From positions 1,426,001-1,490,000 of the forward strand of contig NZ_CP054691.1 of NCBI RefSeq assembly GCF_013348785.1: a DNA stretch of 64,000 bases. The letters run 5' to 3'. Positions 26,635-37,298 of the stretch are shown here, one piece after another. Position numbers and translations under genes: made by a program. Numbering within the stretch: the first letter of the stretch is position 1; each line of letters begins with the position of its first letter. The notes below the pieces were generated by a model. It saw only the letters and a program-made list of their open reading frames with translations, ran no database searches and was not told where the DNA came from. The stretch is from Gordonia sp. X0973. Lineage in GTDB: Bacteria > Actinomycetota > Actinomycetes > Mycobacteriales > Mycobacteriaceae.

Positions 26635-28443
26635 CTACACCGGGAGCCGCAGGCCGCCCAGGACGGTGCTCAGTGCGGCCCGCATGTCGTCGGCGGTGAC
26701 CGTCGTCAGATCGTCGGTGGACAGTTCGCTGACGTCGACGTCACCCGAGCTGAGCCGAAACTCGCGCTCTTCTTCGGCGCTCTCGATGACGTTGCGGATG
26801 AATCGGCCGTTGCCGGCGAGATCGATCAACCGCCGCGGGCGCCCGGACTGGTCGACCGACGTCTGGTCGAACAGGGGACCGCAGGCCTGCTCCAGGGTGG
26901 TGATCGCCTCCGGGGTCAGATGGGAGTCACGCTTCTCGGCGAGGACTTCGCCGATCTGGGCGAGCTCGGTCGGCGCGTAGGACTCGAAGGAGAGGCGTCG
27001 GGAGAAGCGCGACGAGAGGCCGTCGTTCGCCGCGAGGAATCGGTCGATCTCACCGTCGTAGCCCGCGATGATGACGATGATGCGGTCGCGCTCGTCCTCC
27101 ATGCGGGCCAGCAGGGTGTCCACCGCCTCCCGGCCGAAGGCGTCGCCGCCGGACAGCCCGTCCTGGATGAGCGTGTACGCCTCGTCGATGAAGAGGACGC
27201 CGTCGAGCGCCGAGTCGATGAGCGCCGAGGTCTTGGGTGCGGTGGAACCCAGGTGCTGTCCGACGAAGTCGCGGCGGCTGGCCTCCACGACCTTGTCGGT
27301 CTTGATGAGGCCCAGGCCGCAATAGATCTTGGCGACGACCCGCGCGATCGTCGTCTTACCCGTTCCGGGCGGGCCGGTGAAGATGAGGTGCTGGCTGCGC
27401 GCGTTGGTGGCCAACCCCTTTTCGGCGCGCACCTGGGCCATCGTCGCGGCGGACTTGAGTTTGGCCACCTGGGTCTTGACCGCCTGCAGCCCGATCTGGC
27501 TGTCGAGTTCGGCCTGTGCCTCGTCGAGCAGTGCGGCTTGTTCTGTCGCCGGGCCGGCGGCCGCATCGGAGGGCACCGATTCCGGGTCCCACCGATCGGT
27601 GCGGCGGTCGATGTCGGCCGGATCGGTGACGATCAATCGTCGACGCGGGTCTTGCAGGGCGAGGGCATTGGCCTCGAAGCCGGGGTCGCGGGAGTAGATC
27701 TCCTCGAAGATGGCCCGTGCCTCGGACTCCTTGTCCTCGGCGCGCAGCACGAGGCCGTGGACGTGGCGGGCCATCGTCGCGGCGGCGGGGATGGGGCCCG
27801 CCTCCGCCAGTTCGAGGCGGCGCAGTGCCTCGCCGTTCAAGCCGGTGCGCGCGCACGCGATGCCGACCATCGTGTCGGCACCGGCCCGCATGTACTCGTC
27901 GCTCCACTCGGCGGAGCCGTTGAGCGCCTTCATCACGTCGGGCCAGCGTTGCGTCGCGAAATGCAGGACGCCGCGGACGTAGTTGGTGATGGGCGTGCTC
28001 TCGGCGCTGTCGAGGACTTCTTCGGCGGCCGAGTAGTCCTGGTCGGCGACCAGGGAGGCCGCGTATGCGGCCTCGACGTCGGTCCGCGTCAGGATGGGGT
28101 AGTCGAGGTAGGAGCCGGTGGCGAACCGGGCGTCGACGGCGGTGGGCGCGAGACCGTTGCGCCGGAACTCCAGGTGGAAGTTGGACCGCGACCGGTAGAG
28201 GTTGAAGATCACCGCGCTGTCGCGGTCACCGCAGGCGATCCGCCCGAGCCACGCGTCGCACATGTCCGGCTCGAACTCGCTGGCGCGCTGGAATGCCAAC
28301 CGCGCCTGCTGACGGTCGACGACGGCCTCCTGGCCGTCGAGCGGCACCCCCAACGACAGGACTCCGACATCGAACAACTGACGAGTCTGCCGCAGGTCGG
28401 CCACTGTGCCCCCAAGAAGATCTGAATTCGTGTGCGTGGACAC
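26635..28443 (-). CDS. eccA: EccA, cytosolic AAA+ ATPase of ESX
   Basis: 602 residues from the GTG at 28443 (STHTNSD); an in-frame start at 28467 is less likely. The N-terminal 270 residues are TPR-like helical repeats. The C-terminal half is a CbxX/CfqX-type AAA+ domain with Walker A GPPGTGKT (about residue 360), Walker B VLFIDEAY and a sensor region. EccA is thought to release or remodel EspG-bound PE/PPE substrates before export. It is absent from ESX-4, so its presence with EspG supports a PE/PPE-handling ESX. It is convergent with eccC (29 bases). Confidence 0.93.
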   Translation of the reverse strand: MSTHTNSDLLGGTVADLRQTRQLFDVGVLSLGVPLDGQEAVVDRQQARLAFQRASEFEPDMCDAWLGRIACGDRDSAVIFNLYRSRSNFHLEFRRNGLAPTAVDARFATGSYLDYPILTRTDVEAAYAASLVADQDYSAAEEVLDSAESTPITNYVRGVLHFATQRWPDVMKALNGSAEWSDEYMRAGADTMVGIACARTGLNGEALRRLELAEAGPIPAAATMARHVHGLVLRAEDKESEARAIFEEIYSRDPGFEANALALQDPRRRLIVTDPADIDRRTDRWDPESVPSDAAAGPATEQAALLDEAQAELDSQIGLQAVKTQVAKLKSAATMAQVRAEKGLATNARSQHLIFTGPPGTGKTTIARVVAKIYCGLGLIKTDKVVEASRRDFVGQHLGSTAPKTSALIDSALDGVLFIDEAYTLIQDGLSGGDAFGREAVDTLLARMEDERDRIIVIIAGYDGEIDRFLAANDGLSSRFSRRLSFESYAPTELAQIGEVLAEKRDSHLTPEAITTLEQACGPLFDQTSVDQSGRPRRLIDLAGNGRFIRNVIESAEEEREFRLSSGDVDVSELSTDDLTTVTADDMRAALSTVLGGLRLPV

Positions 28444-28469
28444 CGAAAGTTTACGTGAGGCGCGCAAAG

Positions 28470-28509
28470 CACTGAGCCGGGCCTTGCATCTGCAAGGCCC
28501 GGCTCAGTG
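28470..28509 (-). terminator. Perfect 19-bp hairpin terminator after the L,D-transpeptidase
   Basis: Two perfect 19-base arms (CACTGAGCCGGGCCTTGCA and its complement) around two bases, 13 bases after the stop of the minus-strand L,D-transpeptidase gene and 26 bases before the eccA start. It is followed on the minus strand by CTTTG. It separates transcription of the two genes. Confidence 0.85.
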
Positions 28510-28522
28510 TGCGATTACGTGC

Positions 28523-29197
28523 TCAGTCGCGCGGCGTGCGCCAGTTGCCGCCGCCGACGGTGCCGCGAACGACGATCGGGGTGCCGCGCGGGATGTTGTC
28601 GAACACCCACTTGCCGTTGGCCTCGCTGATGTTGATGCAGCCGTGGCTCGCGTTGCTGCGACCCTGCTGGGCGACCGACCACGGAGCGGCGTGGATGAAG
28701 ATGCCGTCCCACGACATGCGGGTCGCGAAGTCGACCGGGGTCTTGTAACCCTCCGGGCTGTTCACCGCGACGCCATACGTGGACGAGTCCATGATGATCA
28801 TCCGGTGCTTCTCTTTGGTGTAGTACGTCCCGTTGGGCGTCGGGTGCTTGTTGGTGCCCATCGAGATCGGCATCTGGCGGTTGTAGGTGCCGTTGTGCCA
28901 CCAGAAGATCGTGTGCGTGTTGTCGTCGGCCAGCGCCACCCAGCCGGTGCGGCTCGCGACGGCGGGCATCGCGGGCACGCCGGGAGCCTGGTTGACCTGA
29001 GGCTTGGGCTTGTTCGGCTTCGGCTTCGGCGGCGCCGGGACTCCGGGGATCTCGACCGGGGGGAGACCCGGGATGATCGTGATCGGAGCGGCGTTGGCCG
29101 CGGCCGGCAGGGCGATGCCCATGGCCAGAGCGCCGGCGACGGCGGCAACCACGGCCTTGGCAGCGGTGCGCCGAGCATGCTCGGTGGTGCTAAGCAT
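28523..29197 (-). CDS. Secreted L,D-transpeptidase (YkuD domain)
   Basis: 224 residues from the ATG at 29197, nine bases after GAAGGA. A signal peptide (about 1-37, Ala-rich, cut near ANA-AP), a Pro/Lys linker (about 45-75), then a YkuD domain with H169 and the catalytic S-H185-G-C187-I-N motif. Such enzymes make 3-3 cross-links in peptidoglycan or attach proteins to it. It lacks the Ig-like domains of the mycobacterial LdtMt2 type and is a short form. No link to the adjacent ESX genes is needed; a terminator separates it from eccA. Confidence 0.9.
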   Translation of the reverse strand: MLSTTEHARRTAAKAVVAAVAGALAMGIALPAAANAAPITIIPGLPPVEIPGVPAPPKPKPNKPKPQVNQAPGVPAMPAVASRTGWVALADDNTHTIFWWHNGTYNRQMPISMGTNKHPTPNGTYYTKEKHRMIIMDSSTYGVAVNSPEGYKTPVDFATRMSWDGIFIHAAPWSVAQQGRSNASHGCINISEANGKWVFDNIPRGTPIVVRGTVGGGNWRTPRD

Positions 29198-29424
29198 TCT
29201 CAAAAGTCCTTCACATTCTCGGATTCAACATGTGCGGACTCAAAGTCCACTCAGCTTTCTCATCGTCAATCGTTGCATAATTGTTTCACATCGGCCACAC
29301 GCTGAGCCGCTTCCACAGGGGATTGGCAGGATGGCGCGCAGCCCTGACCGGTGGTTTCGCGGAAGAGCCGACGGGGCTGTGACATTTTCCACTGATCGTC
29401 GGCGGGTGCGCCGCGCCCCTAGAT
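29198..29424. other. Intergenic region between ldt and the tRNA genes
   Basis: This AT-richer gap of about 230 bases plus the tRNA promoter region holds no open frame with coding character. It must contain the promoter of the minus-strand L,D-transpeptidase; TTGACG occurs on that strand near 29270, but a fitting -10 is unclear. Confidence 0.5.
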
Positions 29425-29453
29425 TTCGACGCGTGCCCGCGACACTGTACAGT
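29425..29453 (+). promoter_or_regulatory. Promoter of the tRNA-Gly gene
   Basis: TTCGAC, 17 bases, TACAGT. The predicted start is near 29460, about 40 bases before tRNA-Gly. Close to the main sigma-factor consensus. Confidence 0.6.
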
Positions 29454-29500
29454 CGGTCATCGCAGCGGCGATTGCGGCGACCCCGCGATGCTGCCTGCAC

Positions 29501-29571
29501 GCGGGTGTAGCTCAATGGTAGAGCCCTAGTCTTCCAAACTAGCTACGCGGGTTCGATTCCCGTCACCCGCT
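29501..29571 (+). tRNA. tRNA-Gly (UCC)
   Basis: A complete cloverleaf: acceptor arms GCGGGTG and CACCCGC, D-loop AGCTCAATGGTAGAGC, anticodon stem CTAGT/ACTAG with loop CTTCCAA giving anticodon UCC, and T-arm GGGTTCGATTCCC. The CCA end is not encoded. It is followed by tRNA-Pro after 31 bases. Confidence 0.96.
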
Positions 29572-29602
29572 CTGCGGCGAGCCCCGCTCGACGGCGAGCC
29601 TG

Positions 29603-29676
29603 CGGGATGTGGCGCAGCTTGGTAGCGCATCCGCTTTGGGAGCGGAGGGTCGCAGGTTCAAATCCTGTCATCCCGA
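29603..29676 (+). tRNA. tRNA-Pro (UGG)
   Basis: A complete cloverleaf: acceptor arms CGGGATG and CATCCCG, D-arm with GCGC pairs, anticodon stem CCGCT/AGCGG with loop TTTGGGA giving anticodon UGG, and T-arm CAGGTTCAAATCCTG. No encoded CCA. It stands 39 bases before tig. Confidence 0.96.
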
Positions 29677-29715
29677 CAACGACACCACCGACAGACGTAT
29701 ATAAGGAGAACGCGC

Positions 29716-31068
29716 GTGAAGAGCAGCGTCGAGCAATTGACCCCGACCCGGGTGAAGCTGAACGTCGAGATTCCGTTCGAGGAACTCTCGAAGGAGTTCG
29801 ACGGCGCTTACGCGGCGCTGGCCCAGCAGGTCCGGATTCCCGGCTTCCGCCCGGGTAAGGCGCCGGCGAAGCTGATCGAGGCCCGCGTCGGTCGTGACGC
29901 GGTGCTCGCCCAGGTCGTCAACGACGCCCTGCCCGCCAAGTACTCCGAGGCCGTCGAGCAGGCCGACCTCAAGGTCATCAGCAACCCCGACATCGAGTTG
30001 GGCGAACTGGTCGACGGCCAGCCGGTCACCTTCACCGCCGAGGTCGACGTCCGCCCCGAGATCACCCTGCCCGACTACTCCAAGCTCGCCGTCACGGTCG
30101 ACGCCCTCAAAGAGGACGACGAGGCCGTCGCCGAGCAGCTCGAGGGCCTGCGTGAGCGCTTCGGCACCCTCAAGGCGGTGGAGCGCGGCGCGCAGAACGG
30201 CGACCACGTCACCCTCGACCTCGAGGCCACCGTCGACGGCAAGCCCGTCCCGGACGCCACCACCGAAGGCCTCTCGCACGAGGTCGGCTCCGGCCAGCTG
30301 ATCGACGGGCTCGACGAGGCCGTCGTCGGGCTCAAGGCCGGCGAGCAGGCCGAGTTCACCACCAAGCTGGTCGCCGGCGAATTCGCCGACTCGGACGCCA
30401 CCGTCACCGTGAAGGTGAGTTCGGTCAAGGAGCGCGAGCTGCCCGAACTCGACGACGAGTTCGCCCAGATGGCCAGCGAGTTCGACACCATCGACGAACT
30501 GCGGGAATCGGCGCGCGAGCGCGTCGCGCAGTCCAAGAAGATGGAGCAGGCCAACGCCATCCGCGACAAGGTCCTCGACGAGCTGCTCGAGAAGACCGAC
30601 TTCCCGCTGCCGGAGAAGGTCGTCGACGAAGAGGTCGACGGCCAGCTCGAGCAGGTGCTGCACAGCATCGGCCACGACGAGGAGATGCTCGGCCGCCTCT
30701 TGGAGGCCCAGGGCACCACGCGCGAGGACTTCGAGAAGGACGCGCGCGAAGGCGCGGAGCGGTCCGTCCGCACGCAGCTGCTGCTCGACGCCATCGCCGA
30801 CGAGAAGGGCACCGAGGTCAGCCAGGAAGAGCTGACCCAGCAGATCATCTTCTCCGCGCAGCGCTACGGCATGGCCCCGCAGGAGTTCGTCAACCAGCTC
30901 CAGCAGGCCAACCAGATCGGTGCGGTCTACGCCGACGCCCGGCGCGGCAAGGCGCTGGCCTCGGTGGTCAACCAGGTCACCGTCACCGACGACAAGGGTG
31001 CCGCCGTCGACACCGAGGAGTTCTTCGGCGAGCCGGCCGCTCCGGCCGAGGATGCCGTCGACGCCTGA
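29716..31068 (+). CDS. tig: Trigger factor, ribosome-associated chaperone/PPIase
   Basis: 450 residues from a GTG with AAGGAG upstream. The N-terminal ribosome-binding domain contains the signature IPGFRPGKAP (residues about 42-51); the FKBP-type prolyl isomerase domain covers about 155-245 (GDHVTLDLEA); the C-terminal helical chaperone arm follows, ending in an acidic tail. It binds nascent chains at the tunnel exit. The position ahead of clpP1-clpP2-clpX is conserved in bacteria; here a strong terminator separates tig from clpP1. Confidence 0.96.
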   Translation: MKSSVEQLTPTRVKLNVEIPFEELSKEFDGAYAALAQQVRIPGFRPGKAPAKLIEARVGRDAVLAQVVNDALPAKYSEAVEQADLKVISNPDIELGELVDGQPVTFTAEVDVRPEITLPDYSKLAVTVDALKEDDEAVAEQLEGLRERFGTLKAVERGAQNGDHVTLDLEATVDGKPVPDATTEGLSHEVGSGQLIDGLDEAVVGLKAGEQAEFTTKLVAGEFADSDATVTVKVSSVKERELPELDDEFAQMASEFDTIDELRESARERVAQSKKMEQANAIRDKVLDELLEKTDFPLPEKVVDEEVDGQLEQVLHSIGHDEEMLGRLLEAQGTTREDFEKDAREGAERSVRTQLLLDAIADEKGTEVSQEELTQQIIFSAQRYGMAPQEFVNQLQQANQIGAVYADARRGKALASVVNQVTVTDDKGAAVDTEEFFGEPAAPAEDAVDA

Positions 31069-31085
31069 CGACACGTCTTTACCGC

Positions 31086-31125
31086 AAACGGTCGGGCCGG
31101 GGAGCATTCCCCGGCCCGACCGTTT
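31086..31125 (+). terminator. Terminator after tig
   Basis: Perfect 18-base arms starting AAACGGTCGGGCCGGGGA around a GCAT loop, 17 bases after the tig stop. The 3' arm ends in TTTCGCTT. Confidence 0.9.
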
Positions 31126-31145
31126 CGCTTGCGGCGATCATCGTT

Positions 31146-31161
31146 TAGCTGTGAGCGAATC
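31146..31161 (+). promoter_or_regulatory. Possible ClgR-type operator before clpP1
   Basis: The segment TAGCTGTGAGCGAATC keeps the GCGAA half and the central spacing of the actinobacterial ClgR box but departs in the left half. ClgR activates clpP1P2 in corynebacteria and mycobacteria. Weak match; placed by context. Confidence 0.25.
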
Positions 31162-31265
31162 GGCGTGTTACGGGGATGGGTTGGGCGCGTCGATTGGTTA
31201 GTGTCGGTTACAAGCCAGAGCGCGAGATCGAAACCGACCGCGAGAAGATCCGAAGGTAGGAACCC

Positions 31266-31862
31266 GTGAGCAATTCCCCGATCCACATGCCGCCCGCGAT
31301 GTCGTCGGGCGTCGCCGGCCTGACGCTGAACGACTCGGTGTACGAACGGCTGCTGCGCGAGCGCATCATCTTCCTCGGGACCCAGGTCGATGACGACATC
31401 GCCAACCGGCTGTGCGCGCAGATCCTGCTGCTCACCGCCGAGGCGCCGGACAAGGACATCCAGTTCTACATCAACTCACCGGGCGGATCGGTCACCGCGG
31501 GCATGGCGATCTTCGACACCATGCAGCTCTCGCCGTGTGACATCTCCACCTACGCGATGGGCATGGCCGCGTCGATGGGGCAGTTCCTGCTCACCGCGGG
31601 CACCAAGGGCAAGCGTTTCGCCCTGCCGCACGCGCGGATCATGATGCACCAACCGTCTGCCGGAATCGGCGGTACCGCGGCCGACATCGCGATCCAGGCC
31701 GAGCAGTTCGCGCTCACCAAGAAAGAGATGAACAAGCTCAACGCCGAGCACACCGGCCAGAAGCTGGCGAAGATCGAGGCCGACTCCGACCGCGACAAGT
31801 GGTTCCGCGCCGACGAGGCCAAGGACTATGGCCTCGTCGACCACGTCGTCACCTCCCTCTAG
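31266..31862 (+). CDS. clpP1: ClpP1, ATP-dependent Clp protease proteolytic subunit
   Basis: 198 residues from a GTG start. Catalytic S103 (GMAASMGQ) and H128 (MMHQPS) are clear, and the Asp lies in the DSDRD segment. In Actinobacteria ClpP1 and ClpP2 form a mixed 14-mer in two homoheptameric rings that works with ClpX or ClpC1. The gene is followed by clpP2 after 31 bases, and both are expected on one transcript. Confidence 0.96.
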   Translation: MSNSPIHMPPAMSSGVAGLTLNDSVYERLLRERIIFLGTQVDDDIANRLCAQILLLTAEAPDKDIQFYINSPGGSVTAGMAIFDTMQLSPCDISTYAMGMAASMGQFLLTAGTKGKRFALPHARIMMHQPSAGIGGTAADIAIQAEQFALTKKEMNKLNAEHTGQKLAKIEADSDRDKWFRADEAKDYGLVDHVVTSL

Positions 31863-31893
31863 CCACCGCCACCACCGACTTCGAAAGAGCAAC

Positions 31894-32580
31894 ATGAGCA
31901 ACGACGCGAATCTGACCGCCGCTCCGGGCGCCGGCGTGCCGGCCTCGGCGCAGGCCCTGCGCGACATGCAGGCCCGCTACATCCTGCCGAGCTTCATCGA
32001 GCAGACCCCCACCGGGCACCGCCAGTACGACCCGTACGCCAAGCTGTTCGAGGAGCGCATCGTCTTCGTCGGCACCCCGATCGACCAGACCGTGGCCAAC
32101 GACGTGATGGCGCAGCTGCTGGTCCTGGAGAGCCAGGACCCCGACCGCGACATCACGATGTACATCAACTCGCCCGGCGGCAGCGTGCCCGACATGCTGG
32201 CCATCTACGACACGATGCAGTACGTCCACTGCGACATCATGACCGTCTGCCTCGGCGAGGCGGCGTCGGCGGCGGCGATCCTGTTGGCCGGCGGCACCCC
32301 GGGCAAGCGCGCCGCGCTGCCCAACGCCACCATCCTGATCCACCAGCCGCGCACGGGTGGCGCGTACCAGGGCCAGGTGTCCGACCTGGAGATCCAGGCC
32401 GCCGAGATCGAGCGCATCCGCAACAGGCTCGACGAGATCCTGGCCGGTCACACCGGTCAGACGCCGGCGAAGATCCGTGAGGACACCGACCGCGACAACA
32501 TCCTGACCGCCGACCAGGCGAAGGACTACGGGATCATCGACGAGGTCTTCGGCTACCGCAAGAAGTCGCTGAAGAAGTAG
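31894..32580 (+). CDS. clpP2: ClpP2, ATP-dependent Clp protease proteolytic subunit
   Basis: 228 residues from the ATG at 31894; the frame is open upstream into clpP1 but homology starts here. Catalytic S125 (GEAASAAA) and H150 (ILIHQP) are present. It differs from ClpP1 by a longer N-terminus with [14 protein letters not shown], typical of ClpP2, the ring that docks the unfoldase. A 102-base gap leads to clpX. Confidence 0.96.
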   Translation: MSNDANLTAAPGAGVPASAQALRDMQARYILPSFIEQTPTGHRQYDPYAKLFEERIVFVGTPIDQTVANDVMAQLLVLESQDPDRDITMYINSPGGSVPDMLAIYDTMQYVHCDIMTVCLGEAASAAAILLAGGTPGKRAALPNATILIHQPRTGGAYQGQVSDLEIQAAEIERIRNRLDEILAGHTGQTPAKIREDTDRDNILTADQAKDYGIIDEVFGYRKKSLKK

Positions 32581-32682
32581 TCGCGCCAACCGGCGACATT
32601 CGCGCTAAGTAACGCGACGTTGCCCGCGGACGCGGGTACCGTCTCCAGTACCGGGTTGTGAGCAGGAAGTAGGTAAAGATAG

Positions 32683-33963
<1,281 letters not shown>

Positions 33964-33982
33964 CCCGCAGGAGGAACCCCGG

Positions 33983-34576
33983 TCAGCTCGTCGTGTGAAC
34001 GCCGGCGGCCCGCAGCTTGGCCAGGGCGTCGTCGGGAAACAACGCACCCGGGTAGACCGAGCGGCAGATGGTCAGGCGACTCGTACCGCGCAGGGTGATC
34101 GTCGCGACGTCGGCGTAGCGCGCGACTGTCTTGATCGTGCGGTAGTCGATCCGTCGGAAATCCACGCCATCCAGGGCGAGGTCGAGGTGGTGGGTATCGA
34201 ACCTCGCGGCGTAGGTATACGCGGCGAGGTCACACCCCTGGCCGAGCTGGGCCAGGTACTGCCGGTGGCGGCTCTTTCTGGAGAGGAAGAGCAACAGCGC
34301 GGTCACCGCGGCAATCAAGACGAACACGACGGGGATCGCCGCGAAGTAGATCCAGCGCCAATCCTGCGGTGCGCTCATCGCGGCGACGCTGAGGTTGGCC
34401 GAGAACACCACGGCCCACAATGCCGCGACGCCATAGGTGTTCCCCACCATGGCAGCCAGATCCTTGACGTGCGTCGCCATCGCGTCGAGTTGTTCCGGGC
34501 TCACGGTGACGACCGCGTCCGGCTCGTCGATGACCGGAAAGGCACATGCGGAAGTCGAGGTGGACTCGGGTTGCAT
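33983..34576 (-). CDS. Two-helix membrane protein of unknown function
   Basis: 197 residues from the ATG at 34576; the open frame continues upstream but runs into valS. The N-terminal 75 residues are soluble. Two transmembrane helices (about 80-100 and 108-130) follow, then a soluble domain of about 65 residues with alternating strands (DLALDGVDFRRIDYRTIKTV). No family recognised. It is convergent with clpX and divergent from valS. A TACTAT hexamer seven bases before its ATG suggests a leaderless mRNA. Confidence 0.65.
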   Translation of the reverse strand: MQPESTSTSACAFPVIDEPDAVVTVSPEQLDAMATHVKDLAAMVGNTYGVAALWAVVFSANLSVAAMSAPQDWRWIYFAAIPVVFVLIAAVTALLLFLSRKSRHRQYLAQLGQGCDLAAYTYAARFDTHHLDLALDGVDFRRIDYRTIKTVARYADVATITLRGTSRLTICRSVYPGALFPDDALAKLRAAGVHTTS

Positions 34577-34583
34577 GCGGTGA

Positions 34584-34589
34584 ATAGTA
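34584..34589 (-). promoter_or_regulatory. -10 element for a leaderless start (minus-strand membrane protein)
   Basis: TACTAT on the minus strand, seven bases before the ATG at 34576. The spacing places transcription start at or next to the start codon. Confidence 0.5.
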
Positions 34590-34627
34590 CAAACTGCACC
34601 CGTGCGCGGCTTCATCGTGGTCATCCC

Positions 34628-34633
34628 TAGAAT
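34628..34633 (+). promoter_or_regulatory. -10 element for leaderless valS
   Basis: TAGAAT lies seven bases before the GTG at 34641, with no Shine-Dalgarno sequence between. The -35 is not clear. The site supports 34641 as the true start over the in-frame GTG at 34602. Confidence 0.5.
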
Positions 34634-34640
34634 TGACGTC

Positions 34641-37298
34641 GTGACTACCCCCGAAGCGACCAGCTCGCTGCCCGCTGCCTGGAATCCCGCCGACTTCGAA
34701 GAGGCGCTGTACCAGGGGTGGGTAGACGCCGGGTATTTCACCGCCGATGCGAACAGCGAGAAGCCGCCGTTCTCCATCGTCATCCCGCCGCCCAACGTCA
34801 ACGGGTCGCTGCACATGGGGCACGCCTACGAGCACGTCCTGATGGACACGCTGAGCCGCCGTCGCCGCATGCAGGGCTACGAGGTGCTGTGGCTACCCGG
34901 GATGGATCACGCCGCGATCGCCATGCAGACGATGGTCGAGCGGAAGCTGGCCGACGAGGGCAAGACCCGCGACGACCTGGGCCGCGAGGCGTTCATCGAC
35001 CGGGTCTGGCAGGAGAAGGCCAACATCTCCGGCAGCATTGCCGACCAGATGCGTCGGCTCGGTGACAGCGTCGACTGGTCGCGCGAGCGTTTCACGATGG
35101 ACGAGGGCCTGTCGCGCGCCGTCCACACCATCTTCAAACAGCTCTTCGACGACGGGCTGATCTACCAGGCCGAGCGCCTGGTCAACTGGTCGCCCACGCT
35201 GCAGACCGCGGTCAGCGACATCGAGGTCAAATACGAAGACGTCGACGGCGAGCTGGTCTCCTTCCGCTACGGCTCGATGAACGACGACGAGCCGTATATC
35301 GTTGTCGCGACCACACGCCTGGAGACGATGCTGGGTGACACCGCGATCGCCGTGCACCCCGACGACGAGCGGTACGCGAAACTTGTCGGCACCGAACTCG
35401 AGCACCCGTTCCTGGACCGCCGTATCCCGGTGATCGCCGACGATTACGTCGACCCCGAGTTCGGTTCCGGCGCGGTGAAGATCACCCCGGCCCACGACCC
35501 GAACGACTTCGCCATCGGACAGCGCCACGACCTGCCGATGCCGACCATCCTCGACGAGCAGGCCCGGGTCGTCGACACCGGCACGCGCTTCGACGGGCTG
35601 GACCGGTTCGAGGCCCGCAAGGCCGTCTGCGAGGCGTTGCGCGAGCAGGGGCGCATCGTCAAAGAGGTGCGTCCGTACAACCACAGCGTCGGCCATTCCG
35701 AGCGCACCGGCGAGCCGATCGAGCCGCGCCTGTCCATGCAGTGGTGGGTGGCGGTCGAGTCGCTGGCCAAACGCGCCGGTGACGCGGTCCGCGACGGCGA
35801 GACGACCATCCACCCGCAGTCGATGGAGCCGCGCTGGTTCGGCTGGGTCGACGATATGCACGACTGGTGCATCTCGCGCCAACTCTGGTGGGGCCACCGC
35901 ATCCCGATCTGGTACGGGCCCGACGGCGAGGTCGTCTGCCCGGCGCCGGGGGAGGAGCCGCCCGCCGGCTACAGCCAGGAGACCGACGTCCTCGACACCT
36001 GGTTCTCCTCCGGACTATGGCCGTTCTCGACGATGGGCTGGCCCGACGACACCGCCGATCTGCGCAAGTTCTATCCGACGTCGGTGCTGGTCACCGGTTA
36101 CGACATCCTCTTCTTCTGGGTCGCGCGGATGATGATGTTCGGCACCTACGTCGGCGCCAAGGACACCGCGGGTCTCGCCCAGCGCGACGCCACGGTGCCC
36201 TTCACCGACCTCTTCCTGCACGGCCTGGTGCGCGACGAGCACGGTCGGAAGATGAGTAAGTCGCGGGGCAACGGCATCGACCCGCTGGACTGGGTGGAGC
36301 GCTTCGGCGCCGACGCGCTGCGCTTCACCCTGGCGCGCGGCGCCAACCCGGGCAGCGACATCTCCGTCGGCGAAGACCACGCGCAGAGTTCGCGCAACTT
36401 CGCCACGAAGCTGTTCAACGCCACCAAGTTCGCCCTCATGAACAATGCGACGTGCGACGGGGAACTCCCGCCGCGCGAGGCGCTGACCGCCGCGGACCGG
36501 TGGATTCTGGGCCGCCTCGACGAGGTGCTCGCCGTCGTCGACGAGGGGTTCGAATCCTTCGAATTCTCCCGGGCGTGCGAGGCGCTCTACCACTTCGCCT
36601 GGGACGAGGTGTGTGACTGGTATCTGGAGCTGGCCAAGGTCCAGCTGTCCGACGAGGCGCTCGCGGCGTCGACGGCCCGCGTCCTCGGCGCGGTGCTCGA
36701 CCCGCTGCTGCGCGCGCTGTCACCGGTGATGCCGTTCGTCACCGAGACCCTCTGGAAGGCGTTGACCGGCGGTGAGTCCGTCGTCGTGGCGCCGTGGCCG
36801 CAGCCGAGCGGCGCCGCGCGCGACGAGGCCGCTGCGACGACCATCGACGACCTGCAGAAACTGATCACCGAGGTGCGACGTTTCCGCAGCGACCAGGGCC
36901 TGCGCCCCGGACAGCGCGTCGCGGCGAAACTGACCGGACTCGACGAGGCCGGGCTGGCCGACCAGCGCCACTTCCTCGATTCGCTCGCGCGACTGGACCC
37001 GGCCGAGGAGGGCTTCACCGCGACCGCATCCATCGAGGTGCGGCTCAGCGGGGCAACCGTCCTCGTCGACCTCGACACCTCCGGCACCGTCGACGTCGAG
37101 GCGGAGAAGCGCCGCGTCGCCAAAGACCTCGCCGTCGCGGAGAAGGAGATGGCCTCCACCACGGCCAAGCTCGGCAACGAGCAGTTCCTGGCCAAGGCCC
37201 CCGACGAGGTCGTCGCGAAGATCCGGGCCCGCCAAGAGGTCGCCCGCGAGGAGATCGCCCGCCTCGGCGCGAAGCTCGCGGCGCTGGGCGGCTCGTGA
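34641..37298 (+). CDS. valS: Valyl-tRNA synthetase
   Basis: 885 residues from the GTG at 34641. Class I signature HMGH ([17 protein letters not shown]) near residue 60 and KMSKS ([13 protein letters not shown]) near 550, an editing domain between them, an anticodon-binding domain and the C-terminal coiled-coil arm (residues about 820-885, [18 protein letters not shown]) typical of ValRS. It charges tRNA-Val. Its stop overlaps the folC start (GTGA), as in mycobacteria. Confidence 0.97.
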   Translation: MTTPEATSSLPAAWNPADFEEALYQGWVDAGYFTADANSEKPPFSIVIPPPNVNGSLHMGHAYEHVLMDTLSRRRRMQGYEVLWLPGMDHAAIAMQTMVERKLADEGKTRDDLGREAFIDRVWQEKANISGSIADQMRRLGDSVDWSRERFTMDEGLSRAVHTIFKQLFDDGLIYQAERLVNWSPTLQTAVSDIEVKYEDVDGELVSFRYGSMNDDEPYIVVATTRLETMLGDTAIAVHPDDERYAKLVGTELEHPFLDRRIPVIADDYVDPEFGSGAVKITPAHDPNDFAIGQRHDLPMPTILDEQARVVDTGTRFDGLDRFEARKAVCEALREQGRIVKEVRPYNHSVGHSERTGEPIEPRLSMQWWVAVESLAKRAGDAVRDGETTIHPQSMEPRWFGWVDDMHDWCISRQLWWGHRIPIWYGPDGEVVCPAPGEEPPAGYSQETDVLDTWFSSGLWPFSTMGWPDDTADLRKFYPTSVLVTGYDILFFWVARMMMFGTYVGAKDTAGLAQRDATVPFTDLFLHGLVRDEHGRKMSKSRGNGIDPLDWVERFGADALRFTLARGANPGSDISVGEDHAQSSRNFATKLFNATKFALMNNATCDGELPPREALTAADRWILGRLDEVLAVVDEGFESFEFSRACEALYHFAWDEVCDWYLELAKVQLSDEALAASTARVLGAVLDPLLRALSPVMPFVTETLWKALTGGESVVVAPWPQPSGAARDEAAATTIDDLQKLITEVRRFRSDQGLRPGQRVAAKLTGLDEAGLADQRHFLDSLARLDPAEEGFTATASIEVRLSGATVLVDLDTSGTVDVEAEKRRVAKDLAVAEKEMASTTAKLGNEQFLAKAPDEVVAKIRARQEVAREEIARLGAKLAALGGS

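Noticed and set aside
29501..29676. tRNA pair as an attachment site for the adjacent ESX region
   Set aside because: No repeated tRNA 3' end and no integrase gene were seen nearby.
34602..34640. Upstream GTG as the valS start
   Set aside because: The extra 13 residues cover the -10 hexamer and are not typical of ValRS; the GTG at 34641 fits better.
33983..34816. 277-residue version of the membrane protein opposite valS
   Set aside because: The first 80 residues would lie antisense to the valS coding region; the ATG at 34576 gives a sensible protein and promoter.
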